Source of the DNA: Verrucomicrobiota bacterium
GTDB taxonomy: Bacteria > Chlamydiota > Chlamydiia > Chlamydiales > JAEYWL01
Direction: 5' to 3'
Length of the DNA stretch: 64,000 bases
Assembly (NCBI GenBank): GCA_023428915.1
Contig: JAEYWL010000046.1
Location: forward strand, 1 to 64,000
Under the pieces are notes generated by a model. The model saw nothing but the letters and a program-made list of their open reading frames with translations, was not told where the DNA came from and searched no databases. This document shows, in pieces, positions 17,999 through 25,762 of this stretch (its first letter is position 1; each line of letters begins with the position of its first letter). The translations under genes were made by a program, and so were the position numbers.

Positions 17999-18700
17999 CT
18001 AGGCTCGTATAGGAATTTTCTGCTCCCACTCTTTAATAAACTCTAACAGCTTCAATTTGCTAGGTTTGCCCAATAAAAAATTAATAGCTTCCGGTTTGCT
18101 TGAAAGGTGGGCGATTTTTGCTAAAAGGTGCAAATGCTGCTTTTCATTGCAGGCAAAGAGGAAGAAAAGGGTATGTACCGGCACATCGTCTAAAGCCCCG
18201 TAAGAAATAGGAGTTTCTGGAAACGCCACAGCTACCATATTTTGGTGGCTATTAATGAGGTAATCGCGCGTGTGAGGCACTCCTATGCCAAAATTAAGGG
18301 CAGTCGGCGCCAGTTTTTCCCTTTCTAAAAGAAGCTCCGTCAGGTGGTCTGCGTCTAGATTCTTGCCTTGAGCTAAAGCCTTCATGCTGGTGCGGATCAC
18401 TTCTTCTTTAGTGCTGCCTGAAACCTTGTAAAAGACTCCTCCTAGATTGATAGAGCGGTAGAGGCTGAATTGCTTGCTGCCGCCTGTAGCAGGCGGCTCT
18501 TGCTTGTCTTCCTCGTCGCTTTCCTCCTCTCCCTGTTTATTCAGGCGATTTTTCATCACCCATTCTTCGATTTCTTGAGGATTGAAACGGTATTGTTGAT
18601 TTAACTTATAGGCAGGAATTTTGCCATCTGCCAACCAGCGGCGAATAGTTTTTTCAGATACATTCAACAATTCGGCAAGGTCTTTTATTTTTAAGTCCAT
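17999..18700 (-). CDS. ptsN: PTS EIIA (Ntr-type) regulator with N-terminal MerR/excisionase-like HTH
   Basis: A 233-residue two-domain protein. Residues 1-55 form an excisionase-type helix-turn-helix (LAELLNVSEKTIRRWLADGKIPAYKLN). After an acidic linker (GEEESDEEDKQEPP) comes a PTS fructose/mannitol-type EIIA domain with GIGVPHTRD, where His143 is the expected phosphorylation site. The HTH-EIIA fusion is known in chlamydiae as the second PtsN. It probably senses phosphorylation state to regulate genes, not sugar uptake. A GAGGTAG ribosome-binding site precedes the ATG. It lies 15 bases downstream of the first ptsN, so the two are probably co-transcribed. Confidence 0.88.
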   Translation of the reverse strand: MDLKIKDLAELLNVSEKTIRRWLADGKIPAYKLNQQYRFNPQEIEEWVMKNRLNKQGEEESDEEDKQEPPATGGSKQFSLYRSINLGGVFYKVSGSTKEEVIRTSMKALAQGKNLDADHLTELLLEREKLAPTALNFGIGVPHTRDYLINSHQNMVAVAFPETPISYGALDDVPVHTLFFLFACNEKQHLHLLAKIAHLSSKPEAINFLLGKPSKLKLLEFIKEWEQKIPIRA

Positions 18701-18715
18701 GGCAGCTACCTCAAG

Positions 18716-19165
18716 CTAAAAATCTTTAAGGAGAGTTATTACCTCTTCTGGAGAACGGGTTGAAAGAATTTTTTTTCGACGCTCTTCATCTTTTATCGCC
18801 ACAGTAAGAGCAGAGAGAATTTGTAAATACTCTGTTTGCTTATCATCGGGCCCGCCGATAAGAAGCACAAGTCTTACAGGGGCTCCGTCAAGGGCTTTCC
18901 AATCAACTCCCTTGTCTAAAATGCCAATGGCAATAAAGAAATCATCATACCCGGCAAGTTTGGCGTGGGGAATAGCCACACCCATTCCAATGCCTGTTGT
19001 TACAATTTTTTCCCGTTCATTGATCGCATTTTTGAAAATACGGGCATTGGGTATTTTTCCAGCCTTTTCCAAAAGAGCAACTAAAGCGTCAATGACCTCA
19101 TTGTGCGTACGGACATTGAGAAAGGCTATCTGCTCAGGCAGTAAGTATTTAAATATTTTTACCAT
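18716..19165 (-). CDS. ptsN: PTS EIIA (Ntr-type) regulatory protein
   Basis: A single EIIA domain of 149 residues with the phospho-acceptor motif MGVAIPHAKL (His67) and the later VRLVLLIGGPDDKQTEYLQ strand typical of PtsN. PtsN proteins receive phosphate from a PtsP/NPr relay and control metabolism by protein contact. The gene stands between dut and the HTH-EIIA gene in the order seen in Chlamydia (ptsN, ptsN, dut, accD, sod, as I recall it), which supports orthology. No sugar permease is nearby, consistent with a regulatory role. Confidence 0.9.
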   Translation of the reverse strand: MVKIFKYLLPEQIAFLNVRTHNEVIDALVALLEKAGKIPNARIFKNAINEREKIVTTGIGMGVAIPHAKLAGYDDFFIAIGILDKGVDWKALDGAPVRLVLLIGGPDDKQTEYLQILSALTVAIKDEERRKKILSTRSPEEVITLLKDF

Positions 19166-19190
19166 GTCCCCAAACGCAAGGGTTTATAAG

Positions 19191-19643
19191 TTAGTGGAAA
19201 CCCGTGTGCCCAAAACCTCCAGCTCCCCTGGTTGTTTCTTCGAGCGATTCACATAGCTCAAAAGCGGCGGGGGTTACTTGTGCGACTACAAGTTGAGCAA
19301 TGCGCATGCCGGATGTAATTTCAAAGGTTTGTTTACCGTGGTTGATGATAATAACGCCGAGCTCTCCGCGATAATCGGCATCTATAGTTCCCGGAGTGTT
19401 CAATACAGTGATCTGGTGCTTTAAGGCTAAGCCGCTGCGCGGCCTGACCTGAATCTCATAACCTTCCGGAATGGCGAAGCGCAAGCCTGTTGGAACTAAG
19501 ACGCTGCAGCCCGGTTCAAGGAAAATTGATTCAGTAATATGCGCTTTGACATCAGCTCCGGAAGCGCCTAAAGAAGAATATTTCGGCAGTTTTTCGCTAT
19601 CTTCTGCTATGGTGGGTATGATTAAAACTTCAGTTTTTTTCAT
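19191..19643 (-). CDS. dut: dUTP diphosphatase
   Basis: Hydrolyses dUTP to dUMP and pyrophosphate, keeping uracil out of DNA and supplying thymidylate synthesis. The 150-residue protein has all five trimeric dUTPase motifs: GASGADVKA (1), RPRSGLALK (2), [17 protein letters not shown] (3), the GMRIAQLVV strand (4) and the C-terminal [11 protein letters not shown] arm (5), which closes over the active site. Length and motif order are standard. The start ATG gives MKKTEVLII, a normal family N-terminus. Confidence 0.96.
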   Translation of the reverse strand: MKKTEVLIIPTIAEDSEKLPKYSSLGASGADVKAHITESIFLEPGCSVLVPTGLRFAIPEGYEIQVRPRSGLALKHQITVLNTPGTIDADYRGELGVIIINHGKQTFEITSGMRIAQLVVAQVTPAAFELCESLEETTRGAGGFGHTGFH

Positions 19644-19732
19644 AGGTATGCTTACTAAGAATTTGAAAAAATTTGTAGTTTAAGGTTTGCTAGCTAGGCA
19701 ATTAGTTAATGTGTAGCAATCTAGGCCTTAGT

Positions 19733-20683
19733 TTAATTTCCGTCAAATGAAGTTTTTCCTTTGCTCCGTTTTTTTCCAACGCCGTTTTCTTCTTTAGCGG
19801 CATCGCCGTTTTCTAAAGTCCACTCTGGATCAAAGGAGCGGTTGTTGTTCATCAAAAACTGCAGCAGAAGACTGAGCTTGTTTTTTAGTTCAGGCCGTTT
19901 AATGATGCAATCAATCATGCCATGTTTGAGCAAAAACTCTGACTCTTGGGCTCCGGGAGGCAGCTGATGGCCTATGGTCTGCTCAATCACGCGCGGACCG
20001 GCAAAGCCAATTAAGGCATCCGGCTCAGCTACAATGATATCTCCTAGAGAGGCAAACGAAGCTGTAATGCCGCCTAAAGTAGGATTGGTGAGGACGGAAA
20101 TATAAGGAAGACCTTTTTGCTGCAGGCGTGCTAAGGCGCTGGAAGTTTTGGCCATTTGCATTAGAGAAAAAATCGATTCCTGCATGCGCGCTCCGCCTGA
20201 TGCGGTGACAATGATTACAGGCAGGTTGCTGTGCAGCGCATATTCAATCAGTAGTGTTAAGCGTTCGCCGACCACAGATCCCATTGAGCCGCCCATAAAA
20301 TTGAAGTCCATGACGCCCAGGGCTGCAGGTATTTGATTAATGGTGCAAGTGCCGGTAATGACCGCCTCATTGCGTCCTGATTTTTCGCGTGCGCGCACCA
20401 ACCGCTCTTGATAAGATTCCGTGTCCGAAAATTGGAGCGGATCTTCGGGTTCAATATCGCCGGATATTTCTTCGAAGCTGCCTTCATCCGCCAGGCTGCG
20501 CACACGTTCTTCAGCAGAAAGGCGGTAATGGTAATCGCATTTGGGGCAGCAGTTGGCATTCCGTTCTAGTTCGTTGGTGTGGATAAGTTCATTGCAATGG
20601 GTGCACTTTAACCAGCCGCTGAAGCCGTCTTTTTTAGTGGTTTGCACTTTGATTTTGGGTTTGTCCCGCGAGAATAATCCCAT
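19733..20683 (-). CDS. accD: Acetyl-CoA carboxylase carboxyltransferase subunit beta
   Basis: Forms with AccA the carboxyltransferase that makes malonyl-CoA for fatty acid synthesis. The 316-residue protein begins with a four-Cys zinc ribbon (CTHC near residue 27, CPKC near 49), followed by the crotonase-like carboxyltransferase fold with MDFNFMGGSMGSVVGERL, VTASGGARMQES and GGITASFASLGDI. The C-terminal tail after about residue 285 is Lys/Gly-rich and variable. The ATG start gives MGLFSRDKPKI, a usual AccD start. Confidence 0.95.
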   Translation of the reverse strand: MGLFSRDKPKIKVQTTKKDGFSGWLKCTHCNELIHTNELERNANCCPKCDYHYRLSAEERVRSLADEGSFEEISGDIEPEDPLQFSDTESYQERLVRAREKSGRNEAVITGTCTINQIPAALGVMDFNFMGGSMGSVVGERLTLLIEYALHSNLPVIIVTASGGARMQESIFSLMQMAKTSSALARLQQKGLPYISVLTNPTLGGITASFASLGDIIVAEPDALIGFAGPRVIEQTIGHQLPPGAQESEFLLKHGMIDCIIKRPELKNKLSLLLQFLMNNNRSFDPEWTLENGDAAKEENGVGKKRSKGKTSFDGN

Positions 20684-20750
20684 ACGCTCACTTGTTCTAT
20701 GTGGTTAATCCAGAAGTATTTTGAATTAAAAGCGAAATATTAGCAAGAAG

Positions 20751-20779
20751 GTTTGGCAGAGGGAAGTCCTCTGCCAAAC
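20751..20779 (-). terminator. Hairpin downstream of the superoxide dismutase gene
   Basis: A perfect 12-bp stem (GTTTGGCAGAGG / CCTCTGCCAAAC) with a 5-base loop starts 6 bases beyond the sod stop codon. The following minus-strand sequence is not strongly T-rich, so termination may be weak. Confidence 0.6.
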
Positions 20780-20784
20780 GCAAT

Positions 20785-21417
20785 TTAGGCTTTAGCGGCT
20801 GCTTTCAGGTTGCAGGCGGCCTCGAAGCGCTCATTTACGTTTTTCCAGTTGACGATGCCCCAAATAGCTTTTAGGTAATCAGCGCGCACATTTTTGTACT
20901 GCAAATAGTAAGCGTGTTCCCATACATCGATGCCGAGCAGCGGAACGGCTATTGTTAATGGATCCTGGTTGGCGCAGGTTGTAATGAATAAGCGCTTCTC
21001 TTTAGTGCAGAAGCCAAGCCAACCCCAGCCTGAGCCTTGGATGGCGCCAGTGGTGGCATTGAAAAGTTCGACAAATTGCTGAAAGCTGCCGTATTGTTTT
21101 TGGATCATTTCAGCCAGTTCGCCTGTCGGCTGTTCGCCGCCGCCTTCGCTTTTAGGTGCCAAATTAGTCCAGAAAATGGAATGGTTGATGTGGCCGCCGC
21201 CATTAAATTTAATCGCGGATTGCAGGGCAATTTCTTTGGTCAAGTCGCAAAGATCATTTTTTTGAAGCTTTTCCAACTCTTCCTTGGCAGCATTTAGATT
21301 ATTTACATAAGCCTGATGGTGCTTATTGTAGTGCAGGTTCATAATTTCTGCGCTAATGACCGGTTCTAGTGCATCCAATGCATATGGCAGCTTAGGGAGT
21401 TGATATTTTTGCGGCAT
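20785..21417 (-). CDS. Superoxide dismutase, Fe/Mn family
   Basis: Converts superoxide to peroxide and oxygen. The 210-residue protein shows the four metal ligands in context: LHYNKHH (His29), [10 protein letters not shown] (second His), and [11 protein letters not shown] (Asp and His), together with the GSGWGWLGF core. These are diagnostic of the Fe/Mn family; a GGGH..HS..W pattern with no clear Fe marker leaves metal choice open, although the chlamydial enzyme is named sodM. An GGAGAGCAG ribosome-binding site lies just before the ATG. It follows the chlamydial order beside accD. Confidence 0.94.
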   Translation of the reverse strand: MPQKYQLPKLPYALDALEPVISAEIMNLHYNKHHQAYVNNLNAAKEELEKLQKNDLCDLTKEIALQSAIKFNGGGHINHSIFWTNLAPKSEGGGEQPTGELAEMIQKQYGSFQQFVELFNATTGAIQGSGWGWLGFCTKEKRLFITTCANQDPLTIAVPLLGIDVWEHAYYLQYKNVRADYLKAIWGIVNWKNVNERFEAACNLKAAAKA

Positions 21418-21603
21418 ACTGCTCTCCTTATAGAGTAAAGTTTCATTAGCAATAACTTAGCATTATGCCCATTTTAATTGAAAGATGTGATAATATCGCG
21501 AAAAGCGACATGAATCTCTATTAGACTTCCCTCTCTTCTTCCAAAATATCCCAATTTAAATCATAGCTTGCGCTAAGATTTAGGGGCGCAACTTGGGTTT
21601 AAA

Positions 21604-22176
21604 TTAAGCAAGAAGCCTGTCTAAGAAATACTTATGGAGAACAGTTTCACCTAATAGTTCTGGATGGAAGGAACAGGCGAGATGGCGGCCCTGCTGAACG
21701 GCGACCGGCTCATCCTTATAGGAAGCCAGGATTTTTACTTCAGGGGCTGTTGCGCGAATTTTAGGCGCTCTGATGAATATGCCTTTCATAGTGCGGGGCC
21801 TTTTTTCTAGAAAGAGATCAACTTCTCCTATGAAGGATTCGATCTGCCGGCCGTAAGCATTCCGTTCGACTTGCAGATCAAGTAAGCCTAAAGGCTGCAT
21901 GGGGTAATTCAGCACTTCTTTGGACATTAAGATTAAACCCGCGCAGGTTCCGAATAGGGGGTGCCGGGCGGCAAACTCCAGCAGTCCTTTTTTTAAGTTA
22001 TTCGCCTCTATTTGCCTGAGCATAGTTGTGGACTCGCCGCCGGGAATGATGAGCCCGCTGCAGCGATTTAGATCAGCTGATGTGCGCACTTCGATAGCAT
22101 GCGCTTTTAAAGTTTGCAGAGTGTGCATATGTTTGGCAAAGTCGCCCTGCAGGGCAAGTACGCCTATTGAAACCAT
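21604..22176 (-). CDS. pdxT: Glutaminase subunit of pyridoxal 5'-phosphate synthase
   Basis: Releases ammonia from glutamine and passes it to PdxS for vitamin B6 cofactor synthesis. Motifs are VLALQGDFAKH at the N-terminus, IIPGGESTTM, the nucleophile elbow FGTCAGLILMS, and the C-terminal CSFHPELLG holding the His/Glu of the catalytic triad. The start chosen is the ATG at 22176, one base after the pdxS stop, which gives MVSIGVLALQG and 190 residues, the usual length; a longer in-frame start inside pdxS at 22209 is less likely. The two genes form a coupled operon. Confidence 0.94.
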   Translation of the reverse strand: MVSIGVLALQGDFAKHMHTLQTLKAHAIEVRTSADLNRCSGLIIPGGESTTMLRQIEANNLKKGLLEFAARHPLFGTCAGLILMSKEVLNYPMQPLGLLDLQVERNAYGRQIESFIGEVDLFLEKRPRTMKGIFIRAPKIRATAPEVKILASYKDEPVAVQQGRHLACSFHPELLGETVLHKYFLDRLLA

Positions 22177-22177
22177 T

Positions 22178-23086
22178 TTACCAGCCGCGTTGCGAAAGAT
22201 GTTCATCACGAGGCAAAAGATGGATATCCAGGCCTTTCATGGCATCCTGAAGACCTAAAGAGATTTTGGCTAAGACTTCAGGGTCATTGTAGTAAGTAAC
22301 AGCTGCAACAATAGCTTTAGCGCGTGATGGAGGGTCTTCGGATTTAAAAATACCTGAGCCCACAAATACACTTTCAGCTCCCAATTGCATGAGCAGGGCA
22401 GCATCTGCAGGTGTGGCTACACCGCCGGCTGCAAAATTAGGCACAGGCAAGCGTCCGAGTTTGGCTACCAGCTGTACTAAATGATAGGGTGCATTCAAGC
22501 GTTTTGCTTCACCCATTAATTGCGACTTTTCCAGGCTGGCTAGTAATTTAATTTCTCGGTTTACGGCGCGGATGTGCCTTACGGCCTCAACAATATTTCC
22601 TGAGCCGGCTTCCCCTTTTGTACGGATCATGGCAGCCCCTTCAGCTATTCTGCGCAAGGCTTCCCCCAAGTCTTTACAGCCGCATACAAAAGGAATGGTA
22701 AATTTTTGCTTGTCGATATGATTTTCTTCGTCGGCAGGGGTCAAGACTTCGCTTTCATCTATAAAATCGACAAACAGGGCTTCTAAAATTTGCGCTTCGA
22801 CAAAATGGCCAATGCGGCATTTAGCCATGACAGGGATGGAAACTGCCTCTTGAATCTTCTGAATGATTTCAGGGTTTGCCATGCGGGCCACTCCGCCTTC
22901 TGCACGGATATCTGCAGGAATCTTTTCCAAGGCCATGACAGCGGCTGCACCGGCATCTTCAGCTATTTTTGCCTGTTCTGGCGTGGTGACGTCCATGATG
23001 ACACCGCCCTTAAGCATTTCCGCTAAGCCGACTTTTACTTCAAAAGACCCTTTTTCCGTGATGATTTCATCTCTGTCTTTAGCCAT
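22178..23086 (-). CDS. pdxS: Pyridoxal 5'-phosphate synthase, synthase subunit
   Basis: Builds PLP directly from ribose 5-phosphate, glyceraldehyde 3-phosphate and ammonia, in a dodecamer decorated by PdxT. The 302-residue beta/alpha barrel shows [13 protein letters not shown], the lysine segment [45 protein letters not shown] and [14 protein letters not shown], all strongly conserved in the family. An AGGAG ribosome-binding site precedes the ATG. This deoxyxylulose-independent route means the organism can make its own B6, which I do not associate with Chlamydiaceae. Confidence 0.96.
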   Translation of the reverse strand: MAKDRDEIITEKGSFEVKVGLAEMLKGGVIMDVTTPEQAKIAEDAGAAAVMALEKIPADIRAEGGVARMANPEIIQKIQEAVSIPVMAKCRIGHFVEAQILEALFVDFIDESEVLTPADEENHIDKQKFTIPFVCGCKDLGEALRRIAEGAAMIRTKGEAGSGNIVEAVRHIRAVNREIKLLASLEKSQLMGEAKRLNAPYHLVQLVAKLGRLPVPNFAAGGVATPADAALLMQLGAESVFVGSGIFKSEDPPSRAKAIVAAVTYYNDPEVLAKISLGLQDAMKGLDIHLLPRDEHLSQRGW

Positions 23087-23124
23087 TGCCTACTCCTGCA
23101 AAATAAATAAGCTATATCAAGATT

Positions 23125-23877
23125 TTATAAATTAGAAAAGGGATTACCTGCTTGATTAAAGAGATTGCCTTGCTTACGCCTCTTTAGTTCAGCGCGGATT
23201 GAGTAAGTAAGGTCTTGATCAAAGTCCTTATGCGCAGCCCAGCGCAGATATTCCAATGGAATATCTTTAAAGGGGCGCCCTTTATGTTTGCCGAGCGGCA
23301 TGGCTTTCATGAGAATTGGCCTAGAAAGCACTTCTTGCATATCCTTGAGAGATTTGTAACGCTTTGATAAGAAGCGGAAAACGTCGATATTGACAATTAC
23401 ATCGCTCATAGCCCTATGAGCGCCTTCATCTTCGATATTAAAGTGCTGGCGCAAATGCTCCAAAGAGTTTACAGGGCTTTCACCATACAAGCGCGCTAAA
23501 CGCAGGGTGTCTAATGTGGCGTTTCTTTTGATGTCGGCAGGTATGTTAGCTCGCTGCGCCGCTGAAACAATCATATCAATATCATAGCCAATGCCGTGCC
23601 CTACTATCACATGCCTATCGATCATGCGCAATATTGCCGGAAGGATATCGGCCATTTTAGGTTTGCCCTTGACCATATCTTCAGTTATATGGTGAATGGC
23701 GATAGATGTTTCAGAAATGGGGCATTCGGGATCGATTAGGGATTCAAACTGTTCTAGGATCTCTGTGGAATTGAAAGTGGCAACAGCAATTTCGCAAATG
23801 CGGTCATTATTCGGATCCAGGCCTGTAAATTCACAGTCCAGGCATACGAATATTTCGTTTTCTAAGTTTTTTTTCAT
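23125..23877 (-). CDS. DnaQ-like 3'-5' exonuclease (DEDDh)
   Basis: A 250-residue exonuclease of the epsilon/RNase T superfamily. Metal-binding motifs are CLDCEFTGLD (ExoI), GHGIGYDIDMI (ExoII) and HRAMSDVIVN (ExoIII). A C-terminal extension with LGKHKGRPFKDIPLEYLRW resembles the small domain appended to some DnaQ-like proteins (DUF3820-like). Chlamydiae carry a second dnaQ at this place, next to tsaE, as I recall. The polymerase proofreading subunit is therefore probably another gene; this one may act in DNA repair or RNA processing. The gene starts directly at the engB stop, so translation is probably coupled. Confidence 0.88.
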   Translation of the reverse strand: MKKNLENEIFVCLDCEFTGLDPNNDRICEIAVATFNSTEILEQFESLIDPECPISETSIAIHHITEDMVKGKPKMADILPAILRMIDRHVIVGHGIGYDIDMIVSAAQRANIPADIKRNATLDTLRLARLYGESPVNSLEHLRQHFNIEDEGAHRAMSDVIVNIDVFRFLSKRYKSLKDMQEVLSRPILMKAMPLGKHKGRPFKDIPLEYLRWAAHKDFDQDLTYSIRAELKRRKQGNLFNQAGNPFSNL

Positions 23878-24486
23878 CTATACTACTTTTTTAAGGAGGC
23901 CAATAAGCTGCTGTCGGCCGATGTTTTTAGTTGAAGAGTAGAGGAGGCTCTCGTTGGGATCCAGTCCCAGCTGCATATTGATTTTTTGGCAATTGCGCTG
24001 GCTTTCCTGCTTAGAGACTTTGTCCACTTTTGTTAAAATAAGCTGCACCGGCTTTTGGTAATATTGCGCCCAGTTTAAAAGCTGCAGGTCTTCTTCGTTT
24101 GGCTCGCGGCGGATATCAAATAGCAATAATAATAAATGCAGCGTGGTGCGCTGGCTCAAGTAATTTTCGATCATAGGGCCCCATTCGCTGCGGATTTCAG
24201 TAGATACTTTGGCGTAGCCATAGCCGGGTAAATCGCAAAAGGCCAATAAGTCGTCGACAGTAAAAAAATTCAAGAGTTGGGTTTTACCGGGTGTTGAGGA
24301 GGTTTTAGCCATTCCTTTGACATTGAACAAATTGTTGATCAGGCTGGACTTGCCCACATTTGAACGGCCGGCCACGGCAACTTCAGGCAGCAATACGCCA
24401 GAACTGTCATAAAGCTTAGGGTAGTCCTTTTGCTTTACAGCTGATTTTATGAATTTAGGCTGTTTGAACAACAATTTTTTTATCAT
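23878..24486 (-). CDS. engB: Ribosome biogenesis GTPase EngB/YsxC
   Basis: A small TRAFAC GTPase needed for late assembly of the large ribosomal subunit. In 202 residues it shows G1 AGRSNVGKSSLIN, G2 around TSSTPGKTQLLNFF, G3 DLPGYGYAKV and G4 ILTKVDKV. Length is normal. It lies between tsaE and the exonuclease gene with almost no intergenic space, so these genes look like one minus-strand operon. Confidence 0.94.
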   Translation of the reverse strand: MIKKLLFKQPKFIKSAVKQKDYPKLYDSSGVLLPEVAVAGRSNVGKSSLINNLFNVKGMAKTSSTPGKTQLLNFFTVDDLLAFCDLPGYGYAKVSTEIRSEWGPMIENYLSQRTTLHLLLLLFDIRREPNEEDLQLLNWAQYYQKPVQLILTKVDKVSKQESQRNCQKINMQLGLDPNESLLYSSTKNIGRQQLIGLLKKVV

Positions 24487-24494
24487 GACAACAC

Positions 24495-24923
24495 TTAGGT
24501 TTTAAATTCTACCCTAATGAGCCGGCTATCTTCCCCGCAATGGCTTATTGAGATTTCATAATGGGGGGTTGGTATAATGGCTTCTATTCGTTCAGACCAT
24601 TCTATGCAGCAAATTCCATTGCTAAACAGGTATTCTTCAAAGCCCATAGCAAGAAACTCGTCCACCTCTCCTAGTCTATATAAATCAAAATGGTAGAGAG
24701 TTTTAGTGCCTTGGTAAATGTTTAAGTAATTAAAAGTAGGGCTGTTTACCTGTTCTTCAGGGATGTTTGCGGCTCCTGCAGCCAGGCCTTTAATAAAGGT
24801 AGTTTTTCCTGCTGCCAGATCGCCCTTAAAACAGATAATGGAGCCGCTTTTAACTTCTTGTCCTATTAAATAGGCGAGTTGCTTAGATTCTTCAGGCGAG
24901 TAAGTAGTATATTGTCTTATCAC
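24495..24923 (-). CDS. tsaE: tRNA t6A biosynthesis ATPase TsaE (YjeE)
   Basis: ATPase that works with TsaB and TsaD to make threonylcarbamoyladenosine at position 37 of ANN-decoding tRNAs. The Walker A motif is KGDLAAGKTTFIKGL, followed by VNSPTFNYLNIY and the YHFDLYRLG strand, all typical. The GTG at 24923 overlaps the upstream stop (GTGA) and yields a normal 142-residue protein, so it is preferred over an ATG at 24950 that would lie inside the preceding gene. Confidence 0.92.
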   Translation of the reverse strand: MIRQYTTYSPEESKQLAYLIGQEVKSGSIICFKGDLAAGKTTFIKGLAAGAANIPEEQVNSPTFNYLNIYQGTKTLYHFDLYRLGEVDEFLAMGFEEYLFSNGICCIEWSERIEAIIPTPHYEISISHCGEDSRLIRVEFKT

Positions 24924-25660
24924 TGATCCTGTTCGTCTAGTTCGATCCACTGTTCCACGTAGGGAATAAATACTTCAAACTCGGCTAAAGCCTCTACAAA
25001 TGAGGAAATCTTATCTTCAGCCAATTGATTCTGAATAAAAGCTAAAAATTCCTCTTCGATTTGAAATCTGTTTTGATTTTGCACTTCGACCAAGGAAATC
25101 TCTTTTAAGTAATTCTTTTTAAAGTCGTCAATGACAGCCTGCTTACTGTTAAAAAGCTTGCCGCTGAGAGCTGATGAGTAAACTACTTTTGTGACCGGTT
25201 CTTTTTTAGGCTTATTTTCGTAATAACTTTTGATCACTTCAGGATCTTCAGAAACGTAAAAACGCTTTACGCGGAGTCCGCCGATTCTTTCAGTGTTCTC
25301 GGGACATTTAGATACCCAGTCATAAATAGCGTCTTGTGGATTGGGATGGGTGTTGTCGCCAAACACTTTACCCGTAAAAGGGCAAATGTAGATTTTCTTA
25401 GTCTGGTCATTTACGCTGAGATTGCTGAAACCGATTTTAATTTCTGTTTCGCGCCATAGCCGGTTTTCTTTTTCCAGCTGTCTGGTGGCATGCTCTTCGT
25501 TTTGATGGATCACTTTATCGGGCATGAGGATAACCGGCTCCAGCTTGAACTTCAGTTCAATAAACCGCAAATAAGTATTGATCAGTTCTGCATGTTTATT
25601 TTGCTGTAAAAATTCTTCAAGAGCGTGTTTTTGCTCATCATTTATGACAATTTTTGCCAT
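24920..25660 (-). CDS. DUF2709-like conserved chlamydial protein
   Basis: A 246-residue soluble protein resembling the Chlamydia protein encoded next to yjeE (CT538 in my recollection), assigned to DUF2709. The central part has IYICPFTGKVFGDNTHPNP and VVYSSALSGKLFNSK, two related segments that suggest an internally repeated fold. There is no signal peptide or membrane segment. The ATG at 25660 follows a GAGG ribosome-binding site; a TTG one codon earlier is less likely. Function unknown; conservation beside tsaE and engB suggests a core cellular role. Confidence 0.8.
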   Translation of the reverse strand: MAKIVINDEQKHALEEFLQQNKHAELINTYLRFIELKFKLEPVILMPDKVIHQNEEHATRQLEKENRLWRETEIKIGFSNLSVNDQTKKIYICPFTGKVFGDNTHPNPQDAIYDWVSKCPENTERIGGLRVKRFYVSEDPEVIKSYYENKPKKEPVTKVVYSSALSGKLFNSKQAVIDDFKKNYLKEISLVEVQNQNRFQIEEEFLAFIQNQLAEDKISSFVEALAEFEVFIPYVEQWIELDEQDQ

Positions 25661-25762
25661 CAAAACCTCTTAAGGTTAAGGAATTCCTGTCCAGACATTA
25701 TTTAACTGGGGCTAGTATAGCTTATAACTCATTGCTGCTCAAGAGATTTTTTAGAGGAGGGG

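Noticed and set aside
17834..18046. 70-codon frame downstream of giant gene B
   Set aside because: It runs across the MITE and into ptsN on the other strand; no coding signs.
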